Assembly (NCBI RefSeq): GCF_000684975.1
Contig: NZ_BAXZ01000031.1
Coordinates: forward strand, 1-64,000
Reading direction: 5' to 3'
Origin: Paraburkholderia acidipaludis NBRC 101816
GTDB lineage: Bacteria; Pseudomonadota; Gammaproteobacteria; Burkholderiales; Burkholderiaceae
Length of the DNA stretch: 64,000 nucleotides
Below the pieces are notes generated by a model. It had not been told where the DNA came from and did no database searches. It saw only the letters and a list, made by a program, of their open reading frames with translations. A program made the position numbers and the translations under genes. This document shows, in pieces, positions 63,387 through 64,000 of this stretch. Each line of letters opens with the position of its first letter. Positions within the stretch are counted from its first letter, which is position 1.

Positions 63387-64000
63387 TCAGCTTGCGTCGC
63401 CGGCCGGTTTGGCGCGCGAACGGCGTGCGCGTGACGGAGCTTTCCTGGCTGCCGGCGCTTTCGGTGTTTCTACCTCGGCATTCGCCGTATTCGCCGTGGC
63501 GGCGGGAGCAGGCGCCGCTTGCTCGTCGGCCGGCGCGGCGGTCGTCTTGCGGGCCGCGCTCTTGCGAGCAGCCGTTTTGCGGGCGCGGCGCGGCGCCGGG
63601 CGGGAGGCTTCGGCGCTTTCGGGCGCGGCCTGGGCCACCTCGTCGGCGGAGAACGCAGGCGTTTCGTCAAACGGAGACGACGCGGGCGACACGTCGCCAA
63701 AGAGGGGCAGGGCTGTCTGCTCCGCATGGGCGGCAGCGTCGTCCTCGCGCGTGCCGCTGGCCTCGCCGTGGCGCGCTTCGGCCGCCTGCGCGACGGCGCC
63801 TTCTGTAGCGCTAGCGCCCGTTGTACGTTCCTGCGTGCCCCGCTCGTCGCGCCGTCCTTTGCCGCGGCCCTTGCCGCGACGGGGTTCTTCGCCGCGCGCG
63901 TGGGCTTCCTGCGTCTCTACGTGCGCGGCAACCTCGGCGGCAGGCGCCGCGGGCAGGTTCGTCCGCGACACATAGGTGCCCGACTTTTCGTCGCGGCCGA
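63387..64000 (-). CDS. C-terminal part of an Ala/Lys/Arg-rich protein, truncated by the window edge
   Basis: The frame runs out of the window; its visible start is GRDEKSGTYVSRTNLP, followed by about 190 residues of low complexity: a basic block (RRGKGRGKGRRDERG), an Ala/Glu-rich middle, and an RKTAARKSAARKTTA-type tail like histone-H1/AlgP-like proteins. Such tails bind nucleic acids. A DNA topoisomerase III or RNA-processing enzyme with a basic tail is possible, but nothing visible proves it. Convergent with the PFG-repeat gene. Confidence 0.7.
   Translation of the reverse strand, partial: GRDEKSGTYVSRTNLPAAPAAEVAAHVETQEAHARGEEPRRGKGRGKGRRDERGTQERTTGASATEGAVAQAAEARHGEASGTREDDAAAHAEQTALPLFGDVSPASSPFDETPAFSADEVAQAAPESAEASRPAPRRARKTAARKSAARKTTAAPADEQAAPAPAATANTANAEVETPKAPAARKAPSRARRSRAKPAGDAS

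Overview
The window is a GC-rich, densely coded piece of chromosome from a beta-proteobacterium of the Burkholderiaceae (Burkholderia, Paraburkholderia, Caballeronia or a close relative). This rests on recognisable families and gene order: imuA-imuB-dnaE2, a DUF3563 miniprotein, ftrABCD, hemP, an extra infA beside rpsU and cspA, and lutABC beside crcB. No rRNA, complete insertion sequence, prophage or CRISPR array is visible. One tRNA gene, tRNA-Ser(GGA), is present.

Layout. 1-5,800: a leftward operon headed by a GntR/FCD regulator with a perfect palindromic operator at its promoter, then a DAO-type flavoprotein, an MFS permease, a DapA-fold lyase/aldolase and a YddG-type exporter; probably catabolism of an unidentified amino-acid-like compound. 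6,000-9,600: a small orphan gene and a large autotransporter. 9,770-15,750: a perfect LexA box and the SOS mutagenesis cassette imuA-imuB-dnaE2; DnaE2 carries an unusual Arg-rich insertion. 15,745-17,500: RmlD-like reductase, CopZ and CueR around a CueR-type promoter. 17,500-26,590: DUF3563, an exported Pro-rich protein, RlmJ, an aldo/keto reductase, 3-hydroxybutyrate dehydrogenase with a patatin-like hydrolase, an aminotransferase and UvrB.

26,600-38,700 is rich in iron genes: ftrABCD ferrous-iron uptake, an HbpS/GlcG-like protein, HemP, ExbD-ExbB-TonB, a possible 20-residue membrane peptide, bacterioferritin-associated ferredoxin and bacterioferritin. Three Fur-like 19-mers here resemble one another closely. 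Between them lie SRPBCC, OsmC, pirin, LysR and MurI genes. 38,750-46,750 holds central metabolism and transport: class I fumarase, a YqhA-like membrane protein, an EamA permease, acetyl-CoA synthetase and a two-part DUF4212/sodium-solute symporter. 46,890-51,400 holds a MoaF-family protein, two SDR enzymes and LuxR and AraC regulators.

51,650-57,790 is the accessory part: an MFS gene wrecked by an internal deletion, tRNA-Ser(GGA), several orphan small genes with lower GC, long gaps, and a compact set of cspA, a small orphan, a second infA and rpsU, then DUF3455 and a degenerate zinc-ribbon gene. 57,785 to the end returns to conserved genes: HIT hydrolase, a cyclopropane-fatty-acid-synthase-like methyltransferase, CrcB, LutABC lactate oxidation, a protein with PFG repeats, and the Ala/Lys/Arg-rich C-terminus of a gene that leaves the window.

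No clearly new multi-gene defence or biosynthetic system was found. The best leads are the 20-residue membrane ORF with a strong ribosome binding site in the tonB locus, the DnaE2 insertion, the EF-hand-like loop in the symporter, the PFG-repeat protein, and the orphan genes beside tRNA-Ser.
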